53,567 nt of DNA from Aureimonas altamirensis (lineage in GTDB: Bacteria; Pseudomonadota; Alphaproteobacteria; Rhizobiales; Rhizobiaceae): the NCBI RefSeq assembly GCF_023702225.1, contig NZ_JAMQCO010000018.1:522-54088 (forward strand). Reading direction: 5' to 3'. The notes beneath the pieces were generated by a model. That model was not told where the DNA came from. It saw only the letters and a program-made list of their open reading frames with translations, and did not search any database. Shown here piece after piece: positions 16,654-24,892 of this stretch. Made by a program: the position numbers and the translations under genes. Every line of letters begins with the position of its first letter. The first letter of the stretch is position 1.

Positions 16654-17829
16654 TTACTTTTCCTGCATGGCGCCGCTGAAGGCCTTAACGACCGGCTTCA
16701 TGAGGTATTTGAGCACGGTGCGCTGGCCCGTCCGGATATCCACCGTCGCGGTCAGGCCGGGCTTGACCAGGATCTGGTCCGACTTAGCATTCCAGGACTG
16801 ATCGTCGTCGAGCCGGACGTGGACGCGGTAGTAGGGCGTGCTCTGCCCGTTGGCCGCGGTATCGGTCAGCGTGTCCGGGCTGATCAGGGTCACGCGCCCG
16901 TGCAGCGAGCCGTAGATGGAATAATCGAAGGCATCGATCTTCACGGAGGCGGGCAGATCCTCGGTCAGCTTGCCTATATTGGCAGGCGGGACCTTGCCTT
17001 CGATGATGACTCCGCCGTCGGTGGGCGCGATCTGCATCAGTTCGTCACCGGGGCGCAAGACACCCCCGACGGTATTGATGCGCAGGAACTTGACCACCCC
17101 GGTTACCGGCGAGACGAGATCGGTATGCTTCAGTATGTCCTGACGCTCGTCGATCTTGTAATCGGTCGAGGACAATTCCTCTTCCAGCTTGGCCACTTCG
17201 GCGCGGGCATCCTGGATCGCCTTGTTCCTGATGTCGGCGATCTTTCCGTCCAGCTCCAGCACGGCGCGCTGGGCGCGCAGCATGTCCAGCTTGCTGACGT
17301 CGCCATCCTTCAACAGGCGCTCCGTCATGTCGAGTTCCTGCTTCGCCATCCTGAGAGCTTCCTTCAGGGTATCGAGCGTCTCGTCGATCGCCCTCTGGCG
17401 CTGCTCGTGAAGGCGTGTCTGCGCCTCGACGAAGTCCGGATACTGGGACAGGTCTTCATCGAACTTCAAGTCGCCATCCACGGCTTCGGCACGCGCGCGG
17501 GCCAGCGACGTGCGAAGTGCGGCCCGCCGCGAACGGCTTTCCTCGTATCCGGCTTCGGCGCGGCCGCGTTCGAGCACGGCAAGCTTTTGGCCCGCCGTCA
17601 CGACCTGCCCTTCCTGGACGAGGATCTGCGACACGACGCCGCCGTCCACCGACTGGATGATCTGGGTGCGCTCGCTCGGGATGATCTGGCCCGTCATGCG
17701 GACCGCCTCGTCGATCTCGAAGAAGGCAGCCCACCCCACGAAGATGGCAAGTCCGACCGCCAGCAGGACGGACATCGGAAACCGACGCCCATGAGAGCGG
17801 TCGGCATGGTGGCTGGACATCGTGCTCAT
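16654..17829 (-). CDS. Type I secretion periplasmic adaptor (HlyD family)
   Basis: 391-residue membrane-fusion protein linking the ABC exporter to the outer-membrane channel. One transmembrane helix (about residues 20-42, VLLAVGLAIFVGWAAFFEID) follows a short cytoplasmic tail. Then comes a lipoyl half-motif (VDGGVVSQILVQEGQVV), a long alpha hairpin with heptads (about 95-245), the second lipoyl half (HTDLVSPVTGVVKF) and the C-terminal GLTATVDIRTGQRTVLKYLMKP, diagnostic of HlyD-type adaptors. The start at 17829 overlaps the ABC stop in ATGA; an upstream extension of the frame is antisense noise. It is the third gene of the tolC-like/ABC/hlyD operon. Confidence 0.94.
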   Translation of the reverse strand: MSTMSSHHADRSHGRRFPMSVLLAVGLAIFVGWAAFFEIDEAVRMTGQIIPSERTQIIQSVDGGVVSQILVQEGQVVTAGQKLAVLERGRAEAGYEESRSRRAALRTSLARARAEAVDGDLKFDEDLSQYPDFVEAQTRLHEQRQRAIDETLDTLKEALRMAKQELDMTERLLKDGDVSKLDMLRAQRAVLELDGKIADIRNKAIQDARAEVAKLEEELSSTDYKIDERQDILKHTDLVSPVTGVVKFLRINTVGGVLRPGDELMQIAPTDGGVIIEGKVPPANIGKLTEDLPASVKIDAFDYSIYGSLHGRVTLISPDTLTDTAANGQSTPYYRVHVRLDDDQSWNAKSDQILVKPGLTATVDIRTGQRTVLKYLMKPVVKAFSGAMQEK

Positions 17830-19919
17830 GCGGGTACCTTTTCGGCCTGGCCCTGGCTCATCTGCTGGAGGTGGCGAAGCACGGCGTCGCGCGGGCCGTC
17901 CACGACGACCTTGTTGCCGGTCACGACGATGAGCCGGTCGACGAGCGAGAGCATCTCCGGCTTGTGGGTCACGATCACCACCGTGTCGTCTTTCCGGATC
18001 TCGCGGCGGAGCGCCTGTATGACCATCTCCTCGGTCGCGCGGTCCATCGAGGCCGTCGGTTCGTCGAGCAGCCAAACCTTGGGTTTGCGCAGGAAGGTGC
18101 GGGTCAGGTTGACCAGCTGGCGTTGTCCGCCCGACAAGCCGATGCCGCCCTCGAAGATGGGTTGCTGCAGACCCTTCGGATGGCCGGCTATGACGGCCGT
18201 CATGAGGCCGGTCAGCCGCGCGGCTTCCAGTATGGCCTCGTCACCGGGGTCCAGCAGGCCGAGGACGAGGTTGTCGCGCAGCGTACCCGCAAAGAGCCGC
18301 CCCTCCTGCTGGAGATAACCGACATTCTCGGCGATGACCGGTTTGGACAGATGGGACAGATCGACGTCGTCGAGGGTGATGCGCCCCTTGCCGGGCTTGT
18401 ACATGCCGCTCAGGAGCCGCAGCAGCGTCGTCTTGCCGGCGCCGATCGGCCCGATGACGCCGATCTTCTCGCCGGCGTTGATGTCGAGCTTCTCGACCTG
18501 GAAGGCGACGCGCTCGCCGTAGAAGGAAGCGACCGTCTCGAAGCGATAGCGCCCGGTCAGCCGCGGCAGGATCACGGGCTGCTCTTCGCCGTCGTGATCG
18601 TCCTTCAGCTGCCACAACCTGTCCAGCCCCTGGACCGAGGCCCGTACGTTGGACCACTGCACGAGCTGGCCGGGAATGGCGGACACGGGGGCAAGTGCGC
18701 GGCCCGACAGGATGGAGCAGGCGATCAGCCCACCCATCGTCACATGGCCGGTACTGACGATCAAAGCGCCGGCGGCGATCAACCCCGAATAACAGATCTG
18801 CTGCATGGCAGCGGCAAGATAGGCCGCATGTTCCGAGACGCGCCTCATCTCCATCTCGTTCTGCCGGGCGTCGTCGGTGACGCTGAGCCAGCGTGACAGC
18901 ATCCGCCAGCCGCCCTGTCCGGACTTGATCGTCTCCGCTCCCTCGATGGTCTCGACCAGCAGCCCGTTCTTGAGGTTGCTCGCGGCATTCGCCTTCATCG
19001 CCAGGGCATCCATGCGCCGCTTGTAGTACAGGCCGATGCAGATGCTTGCGATCAGCATGGCGACGGGGATCGCGGCGATCCAGCCGACGATCGACCAGAT
19101 GATCAGGATGAAGAAGATGGCAAAGGGCGCATCGACCAGAAGGTAGGAGGAAACGGAGGTCAGGAAGGCGCGCACGGATTCGTATCCGCGGATCTGGGCG
19201 GCCAACGAGCCCACGCTTTTCGGCATCTGGTCCAGCCGGACGGACAGTAGCCGCATATAGACGGCGCGCGTCAGATGCTGGTCCACGAAATCGACAAGGC
19301 GTTCATAGGCTGCGCTGCGGGCATATTTCGACGCCATCTCGAACATGATGGCGGCGAAGACGCCGATGGTCAGCACCAGGAGCGTCTGGGTTGCGCCGGT
19401 CGGAACGACGCGGTCGTAGACCTGCATGGAGTAGAAGGAACTGGCGATCGCGATGAGATTGATGAGTACCGTGCTGAGCATGATGTCGCCCAAGGTCTTC
19501 CAGTGCGAAAAGACCTCGTCTCGGATGAGATGAAAGACCTTGCTGCTGGACGCCTTGAAGGGCAGGGCCATGCGTATGCGGTAGAAGCCGGCCTTGGCGT
19601 CTTCGGTCCAGACGCTTTCCACGAAGCCTTGCTTCTCGGCATCCCAGCTTTCCATGACCCATTGGCCCTGGCTGTTCTGGCCGCGCAGGATCAGCCAGCG
19701 GCCATCGCTATGGACCACCATCGGGACGATCGCCGGGTCGGGCCGCTGCATAGGCCGGAGCTTCGGCAGATGCATGCGGGCAACCACGAACTGAAGCTGC
19801 CCCAGCGGCTTCGTACCGGCCTTTTCCGCGGCTTCGGCGGCGTCCTTGAGCGCGAGACGGTCGACGACCTCGCCCTGCAGGGTGGCAATGCGACTTAGAA
19901 TTGCGAAAAGCACGCTCAA
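17826..19919 (-). CDS. Type I secretion ABC transporter with degenerate C39 domain (LapB-like)
   Basis: 697 residues. Exports an unfolded substrate from cytoplasm to outside. Residues 1-130 resemble a C39-like domain (IVPMVVHSDGRWLILRG) but contain no cysteine, so they should bind rather than cleave. The membrane domain follows (about 140-430, opening FKASSSKVFHLIRDEVFSHW). The ATPase has Walker A GPIGAGKTT near 489, signature LSGGQ near 595 and Walker B VWLLDEPTASMD near 612. The frame has no nearby ATG. TTG at 19919 overlaps the tolC stop in TTGA with AAAGGG upstream; GTG at 19913 is the alternative. Such transporters export large adhesins or RTX proteins; no such gene is in this window. 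Confidence 0.92.
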   Translation of the reverse strand: MSVLFAILSRIATLQGEVVDRLALKDAAEAAEKAGTKPLGQLQFVVARMHLPKLRPMQRPDPAIVPMVVHSDGRWLILRGQNSQGQWVMESWDAEKQGFVESVWTEDAKAGFYRIRMALPFKASSSKVFHLIRDEVFSHWKTLGDIMLSTVLINLIAIASSFYSMQVYDRVVPTGATQTLLVLTIGVFAAIMFEMASKYARSAAYERLVDFVDQHLTRAVYMRLLSVRLDQMPKSVGSLAAQIRGYESVRAFLTSVSSYLLVDAPFAIFFILIIWSIVGWIAAIPVAMLIASICIGLYYKRRMDALAMKANAASNLKNGLLVETIEGAETIKSGQGGWRMLSRWLSVTDDARQNEMEMRRVSEHAAYLAAAMQQICYSGLIAAGALIVSTGHVTMGGLIACSILSGRALAPVSAIPGQLVQWSNVRASVQGLDRLWQLKDDHDGEEQPVILPRLTGRYRFETVASFYGERVAFQVEKLDINAGEKIGVIGPIGAGKTTLLRLLSGMYKPGKGRITLDDVDLSHLSKPVIAENVGYLQQEGRLFAGTLRDNLVLGLLDPGDEAILEAARLTGLMTAVIAGHPKGLQQPIFEGGIGLSGGQRQLVNLTRTFLRKPKVWLLDEPTASMDRATEEMVIQALRREIRKDDTVVIVTHKPEMLSLVDRLIVVTGNKVVVDGPRDAVLRHLQQMSQGQAEKVPA

Positions 19920-21391
19920 CTGCGTTGCCCTTTCGTGTTCGGAGCGGAGGGTGAGACGCCTTCGGCAAGGATGTGCAGTCGCCATTTCACGATGACGGCG
20001 GTCGCCCGCGCCTCGGCCAGCTGGACCTTCATGTCCATGTGCTCGCGCGCTGCGTTCATGACGTCGAGCCATGTCTTGCGTCCGGCGACGAACTGTCGGT
20101 CCCAGGATTCCTTGGTCATGCTGGTGGATTGGACGGCGTTTTCCAGATTGCGGATGCGTTCGTCGATAGAGCCGGCGACGGCGAGGTCGGATGACATCTG
20201 CTCGACCAGCGACAACTCGCCGGAGCGGATGGCCAGCTTGGCCACATCGCGATCGTAGCGGGCGTTCTGGATATCCAGGACATTCGAGAATCCGGCGCCG
20301 AACTGGCTCTGCACCCCCACGAAGACGCTGTCGACCGGTTCGTCGACCTTGATGTCCTGGCGCCCGTACTGGCGCTGTGCTCGCACGTAGATTTCCGGCG
20401 ACAGGCTGGAGCGCGCCCGCACGACCGACTGATCGGCAACCTTGACCTCGGCGCCCAGACGCCGGAGCAAGGGGCTGCGTTCCCGCGCCTGTTCGATCAA
20501 TTGCGGCCCCCGGGACGGATCGACGGGCGGGCCGGTCAACTCCTGAGCGAGTTCGCTGGCGGCGAGAGGTCCGCCGATCAGCTGGCTCAGCGCCGCGATG
20601 GACGTCTCCTCGTTGGTCTGCATCTGGTTTATGCTGACGCGCAGCTGGTCCACCCTGCTCTGCAGCATCAGCATGTCGCTCTCCGCCGATGCCCCCGCAT
20701 CGATTCGCCGGTCGATCAGCTGGCCGAGACTCGTGTAAAGCTTTTCGCCATCCTGCATCGCCTCGCGCTTCAGGCGCGAAGACAGCCATTGGCCGTATTT
20801 TTCGAGGATGCTGAGAGCGACGCCCTGCCGCTCATGATCGAGATCCGCCTCGGATACCTCCACGCCCGCCTTTGCGCGGCGCAGGGTCGAGGTCAGCCGG
20901 CCGGCCGTCCACAGCGGCTGCTGCACGCGCAGCACCGTTACGGTACTGTCGCCATGAAGGTACGGGTCGTTCTGGCTGACCGCGTCTTCGACCGAGACGC
21001 TCGGAGTCGCCAGGAACTGGAGTTTCGCGACGTTGACCTGGTTCTGCGCGCTCTGGATCTTGCTGGCCTTGATGCGCAACGACGGACTGTCCCGTTGGGC
21101 GCGAGCCACAAGGTCGGCGATGCCGTAGCCGTTGCCGCGAAGCGGCGTGACCAACGCCGTGGCCGGGAGGGAAGAGACCGTCGGCGCAGCGCCGGGCTTT
21201 TCGGCGGTTGAACCGGCCGGCGTCGATGACGCAGGGCCGTCCGTCGCGCCTTGCGCCGGGTCGTGCCTGATGAGGTCGGACAGGAAGGCGACGCCCTTGC
21301 CGGCCTGGGGGCCATCCGAGACCGTGCAACCGGCGAGACCCTGCAGGAGGGCGGCGCTGATGGCGAGCCCATATCTGAAATCGCTGCGCAT
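19916..21391 (-). CDS. TolC-like outer-membrane channel lipoprotein
   Basis: 491 residues. Outer-membrane component of the type I secretion system that forms a trimeric barrel and periplasmic tunnel. A signal peptide with LLQGLAGC gives Cys22 for lipidation, then a Ser/Ala/Pro-rich linker (25-75) and two homologous coiled repeats, each with the long alpha segments of the TolC fold (for example about 105-220 and 330-460). First gene of the operon, with the ABC start overlapping its stop. An AT-rich stretch just upstream is the likely promoter. Confidence 0.9.
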   Translation of the reverse strand: MRSDFRYGLAISAALLQGLAGCTVSDGPQAGKGVAFLSDLIRHDPAQGATDGPASSTPAGSTAEKPGAAPTVSSLPATALVTPLRGNGYGIADLVARAQRDSPSLRIKASKIQSAQNQVNVAKLQFLATPSVSVEDAVSQNDPYLHGDSTVTVLRVQQPLWTAGRLTSTLRRAKAGVEVSEADLDHERQGVALSILEKYGQWLSSRLKREAMQDGEKLYTSLGQLIDRRIDAGASAESDMLMLQSRVDQLRVSINQMQTNEETSIAALSQLIGGPLAASELAQELTGPPVDPSRGPQLIEQARERSPLLRRLGAEVKVADQSVVRARSSLSPEIYVRAQRQYGRQDIKVDEPVDSVFVGVQSQFGAGFSNVLDIQNARYDRDVAKLAIRSGELSLVEQMSSDLAVAGSIDERIRNLENAVQSTSMTKESWDRQFVAGRKTWLDVMNAAREHMDMKVQLAEARATAVIVKWRLHILAEGVSPSAPNTKGQRS

Positions 21392-21410
21392 TCGGACCTA
21401 CTGTTCCAGT

Positions 21411-21455
21411 CGAGAATAAAAATATCCTAATACATATATATTAATAAATTGGCGC
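21411..21455 (-). promoter_or_regulatory. AT-rich region upstream of the type I secretion operon
   Basis: A 45-base stretch almost free of G and C (TAATACATATATATTAATAA in the middle on the plus strand) directly before the tolC-like start, in a GC-rich genome. Likely promoter and possible silencer or IHF-type binding site. No defined -35/-10 pair is claimed. Confidence 0.4.
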
Positions 21456-21592
21456 ATTGCGATGCCGGTCCCTGCTGCCGCATGGGCGCACGGTCCAAAT
21501 GCCGAGCCCATTGTCGGCACTCAAACATGCAATCGATGACTTGTAAACGCTATAGGTAATAGTGATTGAGATACGAAATCGATCTCCAAACC

Positions 21593-22036
21593 TCAGATGC
21601 TGTTGAGGCGGTGCATCTGCGGCGGGGCGAGGTCGGATATGCGACCATTTGTCGCTTCCAGGTCCTTCAGGATGGGGCAGTCGGGCCTGTCGTCTCCGCA
21701 GCAGCCGTCGGCAAGGGCTTCCAGCGTGTCCACCATGGCCTGGATCTCCCGGATCTTGTCCCGCAGATGATCCAGGTGTGCCTCGGCAATGCGTTTGACG
21801 TCCCGGCTCGGTCGGCTCTTGTCCTGCCAGAGCGACAGCAGCTCGCCGATCTGCTCGATGGTGAAGCCCAGATTGCGGGCGCGGCGAATGAATCCGAGCC
21901 GGTGAACGTCGTCGGCACCATAAATGCGGTAGCCGCTGCCGCTTCGTCCGGCCGGGCCGACGAGGCCCGTCGATTCGTAGTAGCGGATCATCTTTGCCGA
22001 TACGCCCGATGCGGCTGCAGCCTGCCCGATATTCAT
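21593..22036 (-). CDS. cueR: CueR-type MerR-family copper-responsive regulator
   Basis: 147-residue MerR activator. The N-terminal winged helix (NIGQAAAASGVSAKMIRYYE) is followed by GYRIYGADDV and FIRRARNLGFTIEQI, then a dimer helix. The metal loop has Cys112, Cys113 and Cys120 in CCGDDRPDC, and Ser77 is present; in Escherichia coli CueR the ligands are Cys112 and Cys120 with Ser77, the signature for monovalent copper, silver or gold. The start at 22036 is chosen to match the family N terminus; the frame is open ten codons further. Unlike most cueR genes it has no copA or copper chaperone beside it, so its targets lie elsewhere. Divergent from a MarR gene. Confidence 0.88.
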   Translation of the reverse strand: MNIGQAAAASGVSAKMIRYYESTGLVGPAGRSGSGYRIYGADDVHRLGFIRRARNLGFTIEQIGELLSLWQDKSRPSRDVKRIAEAHLDHLRDKIREIQAMVDTLEALADGCCGDDRPDCPILKDLEATNGRISDLAPPQMHRLNSI

Positions 22037-22100
22037 GGTGTCGGTTCCGTTTCTCGATTCGTCCACAATGTGTGCACTGCAGAAGGCTTGCGCAAAATAC

Positions 22101-22110
22101 TTGATATCAA
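22101..22110. promoter_or_regulatory. Perfect palindrome before the MarR-type gene
   Basis: TTGATATCAA, a perfect 10-bp palindrome, followed by CATATTGAATTC, 12 bases before the MarR start. MarR dimers commonly bind AT-rich palindromes of this kind and repress their own gene. An autoregulatory operator is likely but unproven. Confidence 0.5.
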
Positions 22111-22122
22111 CATATTGAATTC

Positions 22123-22584
22123 ATGACGATTTCCAAGGACGACGACAGACCTGTTTCCTATGCGACCACACTGCTGGTCCGCGATACGTGCATCTGCCTG
22201 CATGTGCAGCGGGCGGCGCGGGCCCTTGCGCGTCGTTTCGATGCGATCCTGGCGCCGCACGGCCTGACCAATGGCCAGTTTTCCCTGCTGATGTCGTTGA
22301 ACAGGCCCGAGGCGCCGGGCATGGGTTCGGTCGCCGCCCTGCTGGCGATGGACAGGACCACGCTGACGGCGGCCCTGAAGCCCCTGCAGCGGCGCGGGCT
22401 CGTGGAGGTGCTGGTGGACCCCGGCGACAAGCGGAGCCGCCGCCTGCTGCTGACCGCCGCTGGGCAGCACCTTCTGGCGGAGGCCGTGCCGCTATGGCGC
22501 GAAGCGCACGAACGCCTGGAGCAGCAACTCGGACCCGGGAAACTGGACGATCTGCGCGCCGGCCTTGCAGCCTTAAGCGGTTAG
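22123..22584 (+). CDS. MarR-family transcriptional regulator
   Basis: 153 residues. Winged-helix dimeric repressor. The core HTH lies around residues 50-110 (GLTNGQFSLLMSLNRP; GSVAALLAMDRTTLTAALKPLQRRGLV) with the beta-wing DPGDKRSRRLLLT. Two cysteines near the N terminus (RDTCICLHVQRAARA) sit at the dimer interface helix, where some MarR proteins sense oxidants; that role is speculative here. The gene is divergent from the CueR-type regulator, with a palindrome between, and its 3' end overlaps the convergent cobF by 12 bases. No obvious target gene is adjacent. Confidence 0.9.
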   Translation: MTISKDDDRPVSYATTLLVRDTCICLHVQRAARALARRFDAILAPHGLTNGQFSLLMSLNRPEAPGMGSVAALLAMDRTTLTAALKPLQRRGLVEVLVDPGDKRSRRLLLTAAGQHLLAEAVPLWREAHERLEQQLGPGKLDDLRAGLAALSG

Positions 22585-23334
22585 CGGCCGGCTGAGGATA
22601 TAGGAATCCATGATCCAGCCGTGCCTTGCCCGCGCCTCCCGGCGATAGGCCGAGATCGTGCCGGCCAGCGCGTCGAGCGGGCCTGCGAACAACTGCTCCT
22701 GCGGCAGGCTCACATAGGCGCCATAGTGGATGACGTATCCTGCACCGCACGCCTCCTGGAAGGCGTCCCGGCTGTCGAGCATCACCGCGACCGTTTCCGG
22801 GCGCCGTGACATCAACGCGGCAAGCCCGCGCCCCGGCGTGATCGTCACCGCACCGCCGATGGCGTTGAGCGGAATGCGATGCCGGGCCGCGAGTGCCTGC
22901 AGGCTGCTGATGCCCGGAATGACGGAATAATCGACATCGTCGCGGCCCTGGCAAACCGCCTGCATGATGCGGAGCGTGGAATCGTAGAGCGCCGGATCGC
23001 CCCAGACCAGGATGGCGCCGGACTGCCCGTCCTTGACCTCGGCATCGACCAGCGCTCCGGTCAACAGTCGCTTGCGCGTGTTGAGATCGTCGACCACGGC
23101 GCCGTAGCCGCTTTCGCGGCTGGCCCATTGCGGGCTCTCGCCCCAGACGAGGCGATAGGGCGCGCCGGCCTTGTGTCGCTCGATCAGATGGCGGCGAAGG
23201 TCGGTCAACTGCGATTTGTCCTCCCCCTTGTCGAACAGGAAGAAGACGTCGCTGGCGGCGATCGCGGAGACGGCCTCCATGGTCAGGTGATCGGGTTTGC
23301 CCGCACCGATGCCGATGATGTGGATATGCCGCAT
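22573..23334 (-). CDS. cobF: Precorrin-6A synthase (deacetylating)
   Basis: 253 residues. SAM-dependent methyltransferase of the aerobic cobalamin pathway that removes the acetyl group and methylates C-1 of precorrin-5. The family start MRHIHIIGIGAGKPDHLT is clear and contains the tetrapyrrole methylase GIGxGxPxxLT motif; also LVWGDPALYDST and VIPGISSLQALAAR. The start at 23334 is chosen to match this N terminus over one nine codons upstream. The gene is alone, away from any other cob gene in the window. Its last 12 bases overlap the MarR gene tail to tail. Confidence 0.93.
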   Translation of the reverse strand: MRHIHIIGIGAGKPDHLTMEAVSAIAASDVFFLFDKGEDKSQLTDLRRHLIERHKAGAPYRLVWGESPQWASRESGYGAVVDDLNTRKRLLTGALVDAEVKDGQSGAILVWGDPALYDSTLRIMQAVCQGRDDVDYSVIPGISSLQALAARHRIPLNAIGGAVTITPGRGLAALMSRRPETVAVMLDSRDAFQEACGAGYVIHYGAYVSLPQEQLFAGPLDALAGTISAYRREARARHGWIMDSYILSRPLTA

Positions 23335-23440
23335 GCCTGTCCGAACCCTGCCTCTGTGCAATCAGGATAGGCTGGGGCGCACAGGATGGACAACGAGTTT
23401 GCGACCGTCCACCGTTATCGCTCGATCGACAGGGAGTCGC

Positions 23441-24859
23441 GTGGCGTTGGACAGCCTCATCAATCTGGGAACGGCCTATCTTCTGGCGGAATGGATCGTC
23501 CGTCTCGTGATGCTGGGGGTGGCGCCGTTGCGACGCACCCCGGATGCCGCCCGAAGCTGGCTGCTGCTGGTGTTCTTCCTGCCGATACCGGGCCTGATCC
23601 TGTTTCTGCTTATCGGGCGGCCGCGCTTCCCTCCCTGGCGTGCGGCCCGTTTCGCCAGCTTCGCACCGGCGCGCGACCGTATCATGGAGGCGATGCGGCA
23701 CCGGGCCCTGCCGGACTTGTCCCGACGCGAAACGGAATTGTCGGCGCTGGCGAACCGGGTCGGGGCCTATCCGCCGGTGGCCGGCAACCGGCTCGAATGG
23801 CTGGACGATTACGACCGTACGATCGGGCGTCTCGTCGCCGATATCGATGCGGCGAAGCACCAGGTGCATATCCTCGTCTACATCTTCGCGGACGACGAGA
23901 CCGGACGCCTGGTCATCGATGCGTTGCTGCGGGCGGTGCACCGGGGCGTGACGGTGCGCGTGCTGATCGACGCGCTGGGTTCGCGCCGGTGGATGAAGCG
24001 GACCCTTCGCCTGCTTCGGAACGGCGGCGTCGACGCGCGCCAGGCTCTGCCGCTGCGCTTTCTTCGGGATCGGACGCGCGGCGACATGCGCAATCACCGC
24101 AAGCTCTATCTGGTCGACGGCCGTATCGGCTATGCTGGTTCGCAGAACATCGTGGCCAAGGATTTCAGGCCCGGTATCGTCAACAAGGAACTGGTCGTGC
24201 GGATCGAGGGGCCCGCCGTCGCGGCCATGGGCTCGATCTTCCAGAGCGACTGGTTCCTGGAAACCGAGGAACTGCTGAGCGATCCGCCGTTGCCGAAGGA
24301 GGGCGACGACGGGATGGTCGCGCAGGTGCTCCCTTCGGGTGCGGACTATCCGGTGGAGGGATTCGAGACGCTGCTCGTGTCGCAGATCAACGCGGCGCGC
24401 TCGCGCGTCATCGTCACCACGCCATATCTCATTCCCGATGCCGCACTTCTCAACGCGTTGCGAACGGCCGTGCTGCGCGGGGTGGAGGTCCATCTCATCG
24501 TGTCGCTGGTGGCCGACCAGCTCCTCGTCAGCCTGGCCCAGCGTTCCTATTACGACGAGCTCCTGCATATCGGAGTGGAAATCCACCGCTACAGGCGCTT
24601 CCTGCTGCATGCCAAGCATGTCAGCATCGACGGTCGCGTGGCCATCGTCGGATCCAGCAATGTCGACATCCGCTCGTTCCAGCTCAACGCGGAGGTCAGC
24701 ATCCTGCTGTACGACGCGGTCGAGGTGGCCGCACTGGAAGGCATCCAGGATGGCTACATCCACGCCTCCGACAAGGTCGATCCGAAAACCTGGCAGGAGC
24801 GGCCCTTGAGCCAGAAGCTCATGGAGAACTGGGCGCGCCTCATCAGCCCGCTGCTATGA
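23441..24859 (+). CDS. cls: Cardiolipin synthase (phospholipase D family)
   Basis: 472 residues. Transfers a phosphatidyl group between phosphatidylglycerols to make cardiolipin at the inner membrane. Two transmembrane helices near the N terminus (about 8-28 and 36-56, LLLVFFLPIPGLILFLLIGRP) precede two PLD domains with intact HKD motifs, HRKLYLVDG (His219) and HAKHVSIDG (His390). GTG at 23441 is preceded by AGGGAG at good spacing; the frame is open further upstream but without similarity. Convergent with the TPR gene of the cellulose operon. Confidence 0.94.
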   Translation: MALDSLINLGTAYLLAEWIVRLVMLGVAPLRRTPDAARSWLLLVFFLPIPGLILFLLIGRPRFPPWRAARFASFAPARDRIMEAMRHRALPDLSRRETELSALANRVGAYPPVAGNRLEWLDDYDRTIGRLVADIDAAKHQVHILVYIFADDETGRLVIDALLRAVHRGVTVRVLIDALGSRRWMKRTLRLLRNGGVDARQALPLRFLRDRTRGDMRNHRKLYLVDGRIGYAGSQNIVAKDFRPGIVNKELVVRIEGPAVAAMGSIFQSDWFLETEELLSDPPLPKEGDDGMVAQVLPSGADYPVEGFETLLVSQINAARSRVIVTTPYLIPDAALLNALRTAVLRGVEVHLIVSLVADQLLVSLAQRSYYDELLHIGVEIHRYRRFLLHAKHVSIDGRVAIVGSSNVDIRSFQLNAEVSILLYDAVEVAALEGIQDGYIHASDKVDPKTWQERPLSQKLMENWARLISPLL

Positions 24860-24892
24860 AGGTTCCATATGAGCCGGAAACGCTCCAGCGCT

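Noticed and set aside
21599-24763. 880-codon minus-strand frame running through marR, cobF and cls
   Set aside because: It contains out-of-frame translations of the cobF and cls regions; no coherent domain, a high-GC artefact.
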